Shown here: in pieces, positions 28,054 through 35,927 of the stretch | Layout: every line of letters begins with the position of its first letter | Position numbering within the stretch: the first letter of the stretch is position 1 | The notes under the pieces: model-generated | The model's database searches: none | The model's input: the letters and a program-made list of their open reading frames with translations, nothing else | Told to the model about the DNA's origin: nothing | Program-made: the position numbers and the translations under genes | DNA from: Phycisphaerae bacterium | Lineage (GTDB): Bacteria; Planctomycetota; Phycisphaerae; Phycisphaerales; UBA1924 | Direction: 5' to 3' | DNA: 39,506 nucleotides | Assembly (NCBI GenBank): GCA_016795005.1 | Contig: JAEUIV010000039.1 | Location: forward strand, 1-39,506

Positions 28054-31000
28054 ATGCTGCCACGCATCCTCGGCGTCGTTCTCTCGTTTTCGTTCGCTCT
28101 CTCGGCGAGGGGCGGGCCGCTGTTTGCGGACGAGTTTGAAGATGTGTCGGCGTGGGCCGCGGCGGGTTCGGACGGGGTTCGTTCGAGCGTGATGCATGAG
28201 TCGGATGAGGCGGAGAGATCGGGCGGATCGCTGCGCCTGGACTTTGATTTTCAGCGCGGGTCCGGGTTCGCGGTGTTTCGGCGGGATGTGGAGATCGACC
28301 TGCCCGCGAACTGGAGGATCACTTTCGAAGTGCGCGGGGAGTGCGCGTCGAACAACTTCGAGTTCAAGTTGATCGACGAGACGGGGGACAATGTCTGGTG
28401 GGTGAACAAGCGAGCGTTCGAGTTTCCGCGCGAGTGGCGAGCGCTGACGCTGAAGAAGAGGCAGTTTTCATTCGCATGGGGGCCGGGTGGAGCGGAGAAG
28501 GGGCTGAAGAAGATTCGGGCGATCGAGTTGGCGGTGACGGCGGGGTCGGGCGGGAGAGGGTCGGTGTGGATTGATTCCTTGAGAGTGGAAGAGATTGCGG
28601 CGGATTCGGAGGATGGGCCGGTGACGATCCGGGTTTCGTCGTCCGCGGAGGGGCATGAGCCGCCGGGGGTGCTGCCGCGGGATGGCGGGATATCGTGGAG
28701 CTCCAAGTCGGACGATGGCGAGCCTTGGATCGAGCTGGACTTCGGCGGCGCTCGTGATATTGGCGGGGTGTCGATCGACTGGGCCGGAGTCATCCCGCAA
28801 CCTTTCCGCGTGAATCGGCGCGACGCCGACGGCTCGTGGCACACGGTGACGCAGAGGTTTCAGACGTTTCATGGCCCGGCTCACGTGCGCATGCCGGAGT
28901 GCGAGGCCACGGCGATCCGGGTCGGCGGCGAGAACGTGACGGCGGGCATGACAATCCGGTCAATCCGGGTACGCGACGTGTCGTTCTCGGAAAATCCGAA
29001 TGCGTTTCTGCGCGCGGTGGCGGCGGATTCGCCTCGGGGCTGGTATCCGCGTTCGTTCCTGGGTGAGCAGAACTACTGGACGGTGATCGGCGTGCCGTGG
29101 GACGAGGCGGAGGCGTTGATCAGCGAGGACGGGGCGCTTGAACTTGGCAAGGGCGGGCCGACGATTGAGCCGTTCCTGTGGTTCGACGACCGCCTGTGGA
29201 CGTGGGCGGATGCGGAGATCACCCACTCGCTCGCGGCTGGAGCGCTGCCGATTCCGAGCGTGACGTGGCGCGCCGGGGACATACGACTTGAGATCACGGC
29301 GTTTGCCGATGGGCCCGCGGGAGGGGCGGACGTGAGCGCGACCTATCGAGTGCACAACGATGGGAGCGGGCGCAAGCGGGTGGAGTTGTTCCTGGCGTTG
29401 CGTCCGTTGCAGGTGCTGCCACCGACGCACGAACTCAACATGGTGGGCGGTGTCTCGCCGATCGAGCAAGTCAAGACCGGACGGGGCTTTGCGACGCCTC
29501 GGTGGCGTGTTTTCTTTGGACGGACGCCGAGCGAGGTTGAAGAGGGGGCGGCGGCGTTCGACTCGGGCGACGTTGTCCGGATGTTGCGGAGCGGCTTGAT
29601 CCCGTCGGGTTCGAGCGCAACGGACAGCGGCGGGCTGGCGTCCGCGGCGGCGCGCTTTACGTTCGATCTGGAGGCCGGTGCTTCGGCGGAGGTGACGTGG
29701 GTTGCCGGCCTGTCTGATCCGAGTCGTGGTGACGCTCCGCTTCATTCTCCTGCTCCAGTGTCCGAGCGGCTCGATGAGGCGGAAGCGCAGTGGCGCGGCG
29801 TTGTCGACCGCGTTTCCTTCGCGTTGCCGGACTCCGCGCGGCGTTACGCCGACACCTTCCGCTCGCAGGTCGCGTACATCCTGATCAACCGCGATGGTGC
29901 GGCGATCCAGCCCGGTTCCCGGTCGTATGACCGGACGTGGATCCGGGATGGGGCGTTGACTTCGACGGCGTTGCTGTATTCGGGGCACCCGGAGGAGGTT
30001 CGCGCGTTTATTGATTGGTTTGCTCCGTTTCAGTATGAAAACGGCAAGATTCCCTGCTGCGCGGATGAGCGTGGGCCGGACCCCGTGCCGGAGCATGACA
30101 GTCATGGCGAGTTCATCTACGCGGTAGCGGAGTACGACCGGTTCATGCGTGACGACGCGTTCGTGCGGTCGCATGCCGAGCGCGTGGCGCGGGCGGTGGA
30201 CTACATCGAATCGCTGCGCGCTCAGCGTATGACGGACTCGTACACGCACGGCGAGGGGCTTGAGCGGGCGAAGTACGGGCTGATGCCCGAGTCGATCAGC
30301 CATGAGGGGTACTCGGCGAAGGCGATGCACTCCTATTGGGATGACTTCTGGGCGCTGCGCGGGCTTGAGGATGCGGCGTACATCGGCGAGCGCGTGGGCG
30401 ATGACGCGCTGGGGGCGCGGGCCGCAGCGGCCGCCACGTCGATGAGAACGTGCCTCTACGACTCGATGCGACTGGCGATGGCGATCAAGGGGATCGATTA
30501 CATCCCCGGATGCGTCGAGTTGGGTGATTTCGATGCGACCTCGACTTCGATCGGAGTGTTTCCGATCGGGGAGTGGGGAAGGATCCCCGAGCCGCAGTTG
30601 AAGAACACCTTTGAGCGATATGCGAAGTGGTTCGATGATCGTGCGGCAGGACGGCTGGAGTGGAAGGACTACACGCCTTATGAGATCCGGAACACGACGA
30701 CGTTCCTGTTTCTGGGGCGGCGCGACGTGACGCACCGGATGATGGACTTTTTCTTCAGGGATCAACGCCCGGCGGGTTGGAATGCGTGGGCGGAGGTGGT
30801 GCGGAACGGGTATCGCACACCGGGTTTCATAGGGGACCTGCCGCACACATGGGTCGGGTCGGACTTTGTGAAGTTGCTGCGGACGATGTTTGTGCATGAG
30901 CGCGTAAGCGATGGGGCGCTGGTGGTGGGCATGGGGATCACCCGGGAGTGGATGGAGGCGGTGGGCGGCGCGGCCGCCGGGGGACTGCCGACTCACTTCG

Positions 31001-31215
31001 GCGTGGTGGGGATCTCATTCTTCATGCGTGACGGGGCGCGCGTTGTTTCGCTCGCGGGTGATCTGGATGCTCCCCCCGGCGGCGTGGAGGTCGCGCTGGA
31101 AGACTTGAGGGGTGCGGAGATTCTGGCGGACGGGAAGCGAGTGGGGCTGGATGCGGCGGGCCGGCTGGTGGTCGCGTGGCCGGTGCGCGAGGTTGTGATC
31201 CGGGGTGGCGAGTGA
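28054..31215 (+). CDS. Secreted multidomain (alpha/alpha)6-barrel glycosidase-like protein
   Basis: The 1053-residue product starts at ATG 28054, with GAGGG six bases upstream, and has a signal peptide (about 1-20). Residues 25-185 look like a CBM11/CIA30-type beta-sandwich (GSLRLDFDFQRGSGFAVF, WRITFEVRGECASNNFEFKLIDE). Residues 216-310 look like a discoidin (F5/8 type C) domain (PWIELDFGGARDIGGVSIDW). A beta-rich linker follows, then from about residue 597 a helical six-hairpin domain with SYDRTWIRDGAL (Asp626 near its start), WFAPFQYENGKIPCC, HDSHGEFIYAV, HSYWDDFWALRGLEDA and TYLPHTW-like DLPHTWVGSDF. The barrel recalls the GH15/GH63/GH37 superfamily, but I cannot assign a family. It is likely an extracellular or periplasmic enzyme acting on a glucan. 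A hairpin follows 11 bases after the stop. Confidence 0.85.
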   Translation: MLPRILGVVLSFSFALSARGGPLFADEFEDVSAWAAAGSDGVRSSVMHESDEAERSGGSLRLDFDFQRGSGFAVFRRDVEIDLPANWRITFEVRGECASNNFEFKLIDETGDNVWWVNKRAFEFPREWRALTLKKRQFSFAWGPGGAEKGLKKIRAIELAVTAGSGGRGSVWIDSLRVEEIAADSEDGPVTIRVSSSAEGHEPPGVLPRDGGISWSSKSDDGEPWIELDFGGARDIGGVSIDWAGVIPQPFRVNRRDADGSWHTVTQRFQTFHGPAHVRMPECEATAIRVGGENVTAGMTIRSIRVRDVSFSENPNAFLRAVAADSPRGWYPRSFLGEQNYWTVIGVPWDEAEALISEDGALELGKGGPTIEPFLWFDDRLWTWADAEITHSLAAGALPIPSVTWRAGDIRLEITAFADGPAGGADVSATYRVHNDGSGRKRVELFLALRPLQVLPPTHELNMVGGVSPIEQVKTGRGFATPRWRVFFGRTPSEVEEGAAAFDSGDVVRMLRSGLIPSGSSATDSGGLASAAARFTFDLEAGASAEVTWVAGLSDPSRGDAPLHSPAPVSERLDEAEAQWRGVVDRVSFALPDSARRYADTFRSQVAYILINRDGAAIQPGSRSYDRTWIRDGALTSTALLYSGHPEEVRAFIDWFAPFQYENGKIPCCADERGPDPVPEHDSHGEFIYAVAEYDRFMRDDAFVRSHAERVARAVDYIESLRAQRMTDSYTHGEGLERAKYGLMPESISHEGYSAKAMHSYWDDFWALRGLEDAAYIGERVGDDALGARAAAAATSMRTCLYDSMRLAMAIKGIDYIPGCVELGDFDATSTSIGVFPIGEWGRIPEPQLKNTFERYAKWFDDRAAGRLEWKDYTPYEIRNTTTFLFLGRRDVTHRMMDFFFRDQRPAGWNAWAEVVRNGYRTPGFIGDLPHTWVGSDFVKLLRTMFVHERVSDGALVVGMGITREWMEAVGGAAAGGLPTHFGVVGISFFMRDGARVVSLAGDLDAPPGGVEVALEDLRGAEILADGKRVGLDAAGRLVVAWPVREVVIRGGE

Positions 31216-31226
31216 GAACACAACGG

Positions 31227-31252
31227 GAGGCTGGTTCAACGGGGCCAGCCTC
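31227..31252 (+). terminator. Hairpin after the multidomain glycosidase gene
   Basis: A perfect 8-bp stem, GAGGCTGG paired with CCAGCCTC, with a 10-base loop, starts 11 bases past the stop. No T run follows, so it is a probable but not classical terminator. Confidence 0.55.
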
Positions 31253-31299
31253 GGGAACGGGCTTCCGGTGCGACGTTTGGATCGGGCGACTTTGCTTTT

Positions 31300-31317
31300 C
31301 ATGAGCCGCGGCTCATG
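31300..31317. other. Perfect 18-bp palindrome between convergent genes
   Basis: CATGAGCCGCGGCTCATG is self-complementary over all 18 bases with no loop. It lies between the end of the multidomain gene (31215) and the end of the diguanylate cyclase gene (31372). There is no T run beyond it on either strand, so a protein-binding site is as likely as a terminator. Confidence 0.7.
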
Positions 31318-31371
31318 ACGAGTGAGCCTGCACGCGCGGGACACCATCGTCTCTTCCGACATGCCGGCCGA

Positions 31372-32691
31372 TCAGACTCCCGAGGGACCGAGCGTGAGGC
31401 GGTTTTTCCCCTGTTTTTTCGATTCGAGCAGGTGGCGATCGGCGATGTCGGTCAGTCCTTGCGCATCGCTCGCATCCCACGGGAACGTGGCAAGCCCGGC
31501 GGAGATGGTGAGGCCTCCGGCGGCCTCGTTGCCGAGTTTGGGGAAGCGGTGCGACTGGATCTGAGCCTGGAACCGTCGGGCGACTTCGACGATGAGGGCG
31601 GGGTGTCGGCTGGCGGGGTCGCGTGGGCCGTCGGGGGCGTCGAAGACGACTGCGAACTCGTCTCCGCCGATGCGGCAGACGCGGTCGGTGGGACGGATGA
31701 CGCTGCCCAGGAGGCGGACGACTTCGCGAAGGATTTCGTCCCCCGCGGCGTGGCCGTAACGGTCGTTGTAGGACTTGAAGTCGTCGATGTCGAAGAGGAG
31801 GAGGGTGACATCGTTGCGCTTGCGCTTGGCGCGGGCAAGGATACTCTCCATGAAGCGGTCGAAGTAGCGGCGGTTCCAGGCGCCCGTCAGCGCATCGGTC
31901 AGCGCGGCGGTCTTGAGCGACGTGTGCTGCTCCTGCACCGCGAGCCAGAGCGCCAGCCACCGTGCGGCGGGCACGAGTTGCTCCCGGATCATCGCCGGCC
32001 CGATGAGCCATCCGAGCGTTCGCCCTCGGTGCTGGATGGGCACGCGCGCCTCGCTTGCCGATGATTCGGCATCCGACCCATCGGCCCCCCCGTTGGTGAT
32101 CGGCTGCAGCCGGATCTCGTGAGGAGCGAACGCGCGCCGAACTCGCGCCAGGATCGAACCGAGAACGTCGCGCCCGGTCAGCAGGGCGTTCAGGGGGGCG
32201 CCATCCTGATCCCAACGTTCCGGCGAATCATCGGCCGTGCCCGCTGGCGGGGCGGTTTCAGCGGCGAGACGTGGACGCTCGGCGTCGGCGCCGAGCATCG
32301 CGCTGCGCCATTCCGCGGCGGTGCCGTTCGGATCGACCCAGGCATCCACTCCGTCGATGCGCAGCGGGCTTCCAACGCCGACGATCCGCACCGCGGGTTC
32401 GATGCGCTGCGCCGCAGCCGAGAGCGATTCGACCTCCTGGGGGAGCAAATCGGTCGTCTCCAGCATCAGGACGGGCGGGTGTTGCGCCGGCTCGGCGAAC
32501 CCGAGTTCTCCAAGCGTGTCAAAGGCCGACTCGACGAGCACGACGCGGTGGCGGGCGTCGGCACGCAATCGCGCGGCGATCTCCGCCCGTCCGAAGACGA
32601 TGATGGTGAACAGAGGATCGGTCGCACGAACCGCCATCGTTGATTCCGCACCCACTGATGTCGCGCGCTGAGCCGACGGATTCGTGCTCAT
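31372..32691 (-). CDS. Diguanylate cyclase (GGDEF) with N-terminal sensory part
   Basis: The 439-residue protein has a C-terminal GGDEF domain that makes cyclic di-GMP from two GTP. The motif IGGDEF (341-346) is intact, the metal and substrate residues DIDDFKSYND lie at 301-310, and the inhibitory site RPTD (333-336) stands five residues before the motif, so product inhibition is expected. Residues 27-110 resemble a receiver-like fold without a clear phospho-Asp, and 165-255 resemble a GAF-like module (VPIQHRGRTLGWLIGP). ATG 32691 overlaps the stop of the upstream gene as ATGA, so the two are translationally coupled. The protein is cytoplasmic, as no membrane segment is seen. It lies downstream of ftsW and murG on the same strand. 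Confidence 0.93.
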   Translation of the reverse strand: MSTNPSAQRATSVGAESTMAVRATDPLFTIIVFGRAEIAARLRADARHRVVLVESAFDTLGELGFAEPAQHPPVLMLETTDLLPQEVESLSAAAQRIEPAVRIVGVGSPLRIDGVDAWVDPNGTAAEWRSAMLGADAERPRLAAETAPPAGTADDSPERWDQDGAPLNALLTGRDVLGSILARVRRAFAPHEIRLQPITNGGADGSDAESSASEARVPIQHRGRTLGWLIGPAMIREQLVPAARWLALWLAVQEQHTSLKTAALTDALTGAWNRRYFDRFMESILARAKRKRNDVTLLLFDIDDFKSYNDRYGHAAGDEILREVVRLLGSVIRPTDRVCRIGGDEFAVVFDAPDGPRDPASRHPALIVEVARRFQAQIQSHRFPKLGNEAAGGLTISAGLATFPWDASDAQGLTDIADRHLLESKKQGKNRLTLGPSGV

Positions 32692-33323
32692 GCACGCGCT
32701 CCCCCCGACCAACCCTCGTCATTGCCCTCGCCAAGGAGCATCGACAACTCTTCATCCGTCACCAGCGCCGCCCCCGGCGCGCCTGGCTCTTCCTCTTCGC
32801 GCGACCCGACCATCCGCAGGGGCAGCGCCTCGACTTCCGCCTCGTGCGTGAGGCGGAGCGGCTGCCGCTCCGAGGCCCGCGGCGTCGAAACGCCGCGCGC
32901 GACGATCGGCGTCGGCGGCGGAGCGATGCTCAGCGCCGGAGGCGGCGCGGCGGCGGGAGGCGGGCGATACGCGGTCAGTCGATGCGAAGGCCCGGACTGA
33001 AACTCCCAGAATGCCGTCGAGGGGCCGTAGCGCATCGTCGAATTGAACAAGTCGGCCGCGTTGGGCTGGTGCGATGGGTCCACAAGCACCATGACCAGCG
33101 GTTCGGGCTTTCTTCCGGCTCGGCGGAGCCGCTCGTGCTCGACGAGCGAAGCCATTGCGTCAAAGGCGTCGCCGCTGCGGACAACGGTCAATCCGCGTCG
33201 ATCAAGCGACGCGACGAGTTGCTCGACGGACGCGGCGGCGGGAGCATCGAGCCGGGAGGTCGTGACCACGATGCACGTCGCATTCCATTGACCGGGGGGA
33301 GGCTCAGCCGTGGAAGATGCCAT
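32688..33323 (-). CDS. Receiver-like small protein coupled to diguanylate cyclase
   Basis: The 211-residue product has an N-terminal alpha/beta half (residues 15-90: CIVVTTSRLDAPAAASVEQLVASLDRRGLTVV, PLVMVLVDPSHQ) that resembles a response-regulator receiver lacking the usual aspartate cluster, then a Pro/Ala-rich linker (about 115-150) and an acidic C-terminal part ending in TDEELSMLLGEGNDEGW. I chose ATG 33323 rather than TTG 33329; the ribosome-binding site is weak. Its stop overlaps the start of the diguanylate cyclase by four bases, and it lies 46 bases after murG. The N-terminal half looks like a relative of the first domain of the cyclase, so the pair may be partners; the function is unknown. 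Confidence 0.75.
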   Translation of the reverse strand: MASSTAEPPPGQWNATCIVVTTSRLDAPAAASVEQLVASLDRRGLTVVRSGDAFDAMASLVEHERLRRAGRKPEPLVMVLVDPSHQPNAADLFNSTMRYGPSTAFWEFQSGPSHRLTAYRPPPAAAPPPALSIAPPPTPIVARGVSTPRASERQPLRLTHEAEVEALPLRMVGSREEEEPGAPGAALVTDEELSMLLGEGNDEGWSGGARA

Positions 33324-33369
33324 GCACAAAGTCTACATTCAGAATTCGCCCGCGCGTGGGGAATGACCG

Positions 33370-34521
33370 TTATTTTCCGCGTGATTGAGTGCTTTTCCCG
33401 AGCAGGATCCGGGCCACCTCGGACGCCCCGTCCGCGGGTCCGAGGCGTTGAAGGCTCGCATGCATCTCGGTTCGGGCGTTTACGTCCGAGAGCAAGCGGG
33501 AGAGATCCGCCTGCAGGTCGGATGCGGTTCGACGGGCGTCGACCCAATCCCTGAAGATCAGCGCACCTCCAGCATTGGCAAGCGGTTGCGCGTTCCGCCG
33601 TTGATGCTGATCTCGGTGGAATGGGTAAGGGAGGAAGATGGTTGGGACCGAGTTTGCCCAGACCTCGGCGACCGCCCCGGCACCGCACCGGGCGATGGCG
33701 AGGTCCGCGGCACCCCAAGCCAGGTTCATCGTTCGGCAGAAGGCGACCGCACGGGCAGGGATTCCCGCCTCGTCATACGAACGCTGCATCGCCTCGTCCG
33801 CATCCGGACCGGTCTGGTGGTACACCTGCCAACCCTGAAAAATCGGAGCGTGATCGCGGGCCAGCAACGCCATCAGGTCGTTGAGCGTGCGCGCCCCCTG
33901 GCTTCCGCCGGTGATGAAGAGCGTCGGCATCTCGGGGGCGAGGCCGAGCGCCACGCGACATTCTTCCTTCGACATGCTGGCGATCGCGGATCGGCGGACG
34001 ATCGGGCGGATGGCAAGGGCCTTCGGCCAGGCGCCCGAGGACGCGGCATCCAGGACTCGCTCCGAACGGCGTGCGATCCAGCGATTGGCCTTGCCGGGGA
34101 CGGCATCAAGATTGACGAGGATGACCGGGAGTCGTTCGGCGCGTGCGGCGTGAACCACAGGCCCCGCGACGAAACCTCCCATCGCGACCACCTGGACCAC
34201 GCAACGCTTCGCTTCACGCGAAAGCACTTCACGAGCCGACCTGACGGCGCGGCGCCAGCCGATCGCAAATCGAAGAAGTCGCATTGGATGCATGCCCAGC
34301 GGCTGTGCCGGGATCACGACAAACTCCGCCGACTCCTCGGACAGAATCCTCGAATCAATGGGACGGGGAGAGCACAGGAACAGGCATCGGACGCTCGGCT
34401 CGGTCTCGCGGAGGTGCTCGGCGATCGCCAGGGCGGGATAGAGATGCCCGCCGGTTCCACCGCCGGCGAAGATGATGGTCCTCGAACGGCTCTCGGCTGG
34501 CTCGGTCTCGGTTGAGTTCAT
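33370..34521 (-). CDS. murG: MurG, lipid II synthase (GlcNAc transferase)
   Basis: The 383-residue enzyme transfers GlcNAc from UDP-GlcNAc to lipid I on the inner face of the cytoplasmic membrane, giving lipid II for peptidoglycan. The first glycine loop GGGTGGHLYPALAIAE lies at residues 20-35 and the second, GGSQGA, at 205-210. The UDP-GlcNAc region ARCGAGAVAEVWANSVPTIFLPYPF followed by DQHQRRNA is also present. One point is odd: where most MurG proteins have HEQN before the GK/GL-N segment, this protein has VNLD (in ILVNLDAVPGKANRW). ATG 34521 overlaps the ftsW stop as ATGA, so the two are translationally coupled, a classical dcw-cluster order. Confidence 0.93.
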   Translation of the reverse strand: MNSTETEPAESRSRTIIFAGGGTGGHLYPALAIAEHLRETEPSVRCLFLCSPRPIDSRILSEESAEFVVIPAQPLGMHPMRLLRFAIGWRRAVRSAREVLSREAKRCVVQVVAMGGFVAGPVVHAARAERLPVILVNLDAVPGKANRWIARRSERVLDAASSGAWPKALAIRPIVRRSAIASMSKEECRVALGLAPEMPTLFITGGSQGARTLNDLMALLARDHAPIFQGWQVYHQTGPDADEAMQRSYDEAGIPARAVAFCRTMNLAWGAADLAIARCGAGAVAEVWANSVPTIFLPYPFHRDQHQRRNAQPLANAGGALIFRDWVDARRTASDLQADLSRLLSDVNARTEMHASLQRLGPADGASEVARILLGKSTQSRGK

Positions 34522-35750
34522 CCCGTTCGCGCGAGGGCCTGGTGAGACATGTCCCCGGCATCCGCGCCGGTTTCGATCGGGTCGCTCCTCTCAGCGGGTG
34601 CAGCCGGGTGGGCGAGCGACTGCGCCCGGTCCATGGCGACCAGGACGCCGAGCGACGCCGCGGTGAGGATCCATCCCGTTCCGCCGTAACTCAACAGGGG
34701 GAGCGCGATCCCTTTCGTGGGAGCCAGTCCCGTGACAACGGCGAGGTTGATGAGCGCCTGCAAACCAAGGGTCGCCCCGATGCCGAGACCGACCAGTTTG
34801 AGGAGAGGACTTGTTTCGCGGCGGACGATCGAGACGATCGACCACAAGAGGTACACGTACAGCGCGATGACGAGGGCCGCCCCCGCGAGGCCGAGTTCCT
34901 CGCAGATCACGGCGAAGAGGAAATCGGTGCGGTCTTCGGGCAAGTACCCGAACTTCTGCAAGCCGAACCCAAGCCCGCGCCCGAATCCCTTCCCGTTCGC
35001 CACCGCGACCAGGGATTGGATCATGTGGTAACCCGCGCCTTCGGGGTCGAGGTATGGATTGAGAAACGTATCAATCCGTCGCATGCGGTACGGCTCGGCG
35101 CGGACCGCGATGATGAACCCGATCAACCCGAGCGGAACGAACGCCAGCAGTTGGACCAGACGCCCCCCCGCCGCCACGAGAAGCAGGCACCCCGAGAGTC
35201 CGATCAGCACTCCCGTGCCGAGGTCCTGGTGGGAGACCAGCGCTGCGATGACGCCGATCATGGCGAGGCCGGGCAACAGGCCGGAATCGAATCGATGCAT
35301 CACGCCCGCGCGGCGGACGCAATGCCACGCAAGCACCAGGATGATCCCCCACTTGGCGATCTCGCTCGGTTGCATCGTGAAGCCGTTGCCGGGAATCCCG
35401 GGGATTCGGATCCAGCGGCGGGCGCCGTTCACTTCGTGCCCGATTCCGGGGAGATACGAAAGCAGCAGGACGCCGATGAGCACCGGGAAGAGCCATGGGA
35501 TCGTCGCGAAGAACCGCTCCGACGCGGCGATCCGAGCGATCGGCATGCGTCCGACCAATAGCATCGCCGCGACCGCCACCGCCATGTAGAGCGTGGCGCG
35601 AGACAGGGCGATCGACTGGAAGGTGACCGCCTGGCTCGGGTCGATGGTGAGATCGGCCGAGTTGACCATCACGACGCCGATCGCCAGCAGCCCGAAGACC
35701 GACAGAATGATTCCATCACCCGAGCGGAGCATGCGTGGGTTATCGGCCAT
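34518..35750 (-). CDS. ftsW: FtsW, septal peptidoglycan glycosyltransferase (SEDS)
   Basis: The 410-residue protein is a SEDS-family polytopic membrane enzyme that polymerises lipid II at the division site with a class B PBP. About ten hydrophobic segments are visible. Signatures are GARRWIRIPGIPGNGFTMQPSEIAKWGIIL, SHQDLGTGVLIGLSG, the loop FGYLPEDRTDFLFAVICEELG and the C-terminal PTKGIALPLLSYGGTGW. RodA is possible by sequence, but coupling to murG favours FtsW. I placed the start at ATG 35750; the open frame continues far upstream but reads as antisense to the kinase gene. The ribosome-binding site is weak. The gene is divergent from the hybrid kinase, with 177 bases between the starts. Confidence 0.93.
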   Translation of the reverse strand: MADNPRMLRSGDGIILSVFGLLAIGVVMVNSADLTIDPSQAVTFQSIALSRATLYMAVAVAAMLLVGRMPIARIAASERFFATIPWLFPVLIGVLLLSYLPGIGHEVNGARRWIRIPGIPGNGFTMQPSEIAKWGIILVLAWHCVRRAGVMHRFDSGLLPGLAMIGVIAALVSHQDLGTGVLIGLSGCLLLVAAGGRLVQLLAFVPLGLIGFIIAVRAEPYRMRRIDTFLNPYLDPEGAGYHMIQSLVAVANGKGFGRGLGFGLQKFGYLPEDRTDFLFAVICEELGLAGAALVIALYVYLLWSIVSIVRRETSPLLKLVGLGIGATLGLQALINLAVVTGLAPTKGIALPLLSYGGTGWILTAASLGVLVAMDRAQSLAHPAAPAERSDPIETGADAGDMSHQALARTG

Positions 35751-35927
35751 CTCGCGCCGCCTGCTGCAAATCGGGCGGCCGGGGTGCGAAACCCAGGGAA
35801 GCGTCGCCGGACGATGGCCGATAGGCACCGCTGCGGCGTGGCTTTCCGGGTCCTCCGTGCAGGCCCCCCGATGCGGCAGTATCCCGCTGCGAGGCCGGGG
35901 GAATCCAAGACGACTGGAGTATCCGAG

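Noticed and set aside
28960..30996. A 678-codon frame antisense to the multidomain glycosidase
   Set aside because: No domain or start site and Arg/Pro/His-rich, whereas the + strand shows signal peptide and domains.
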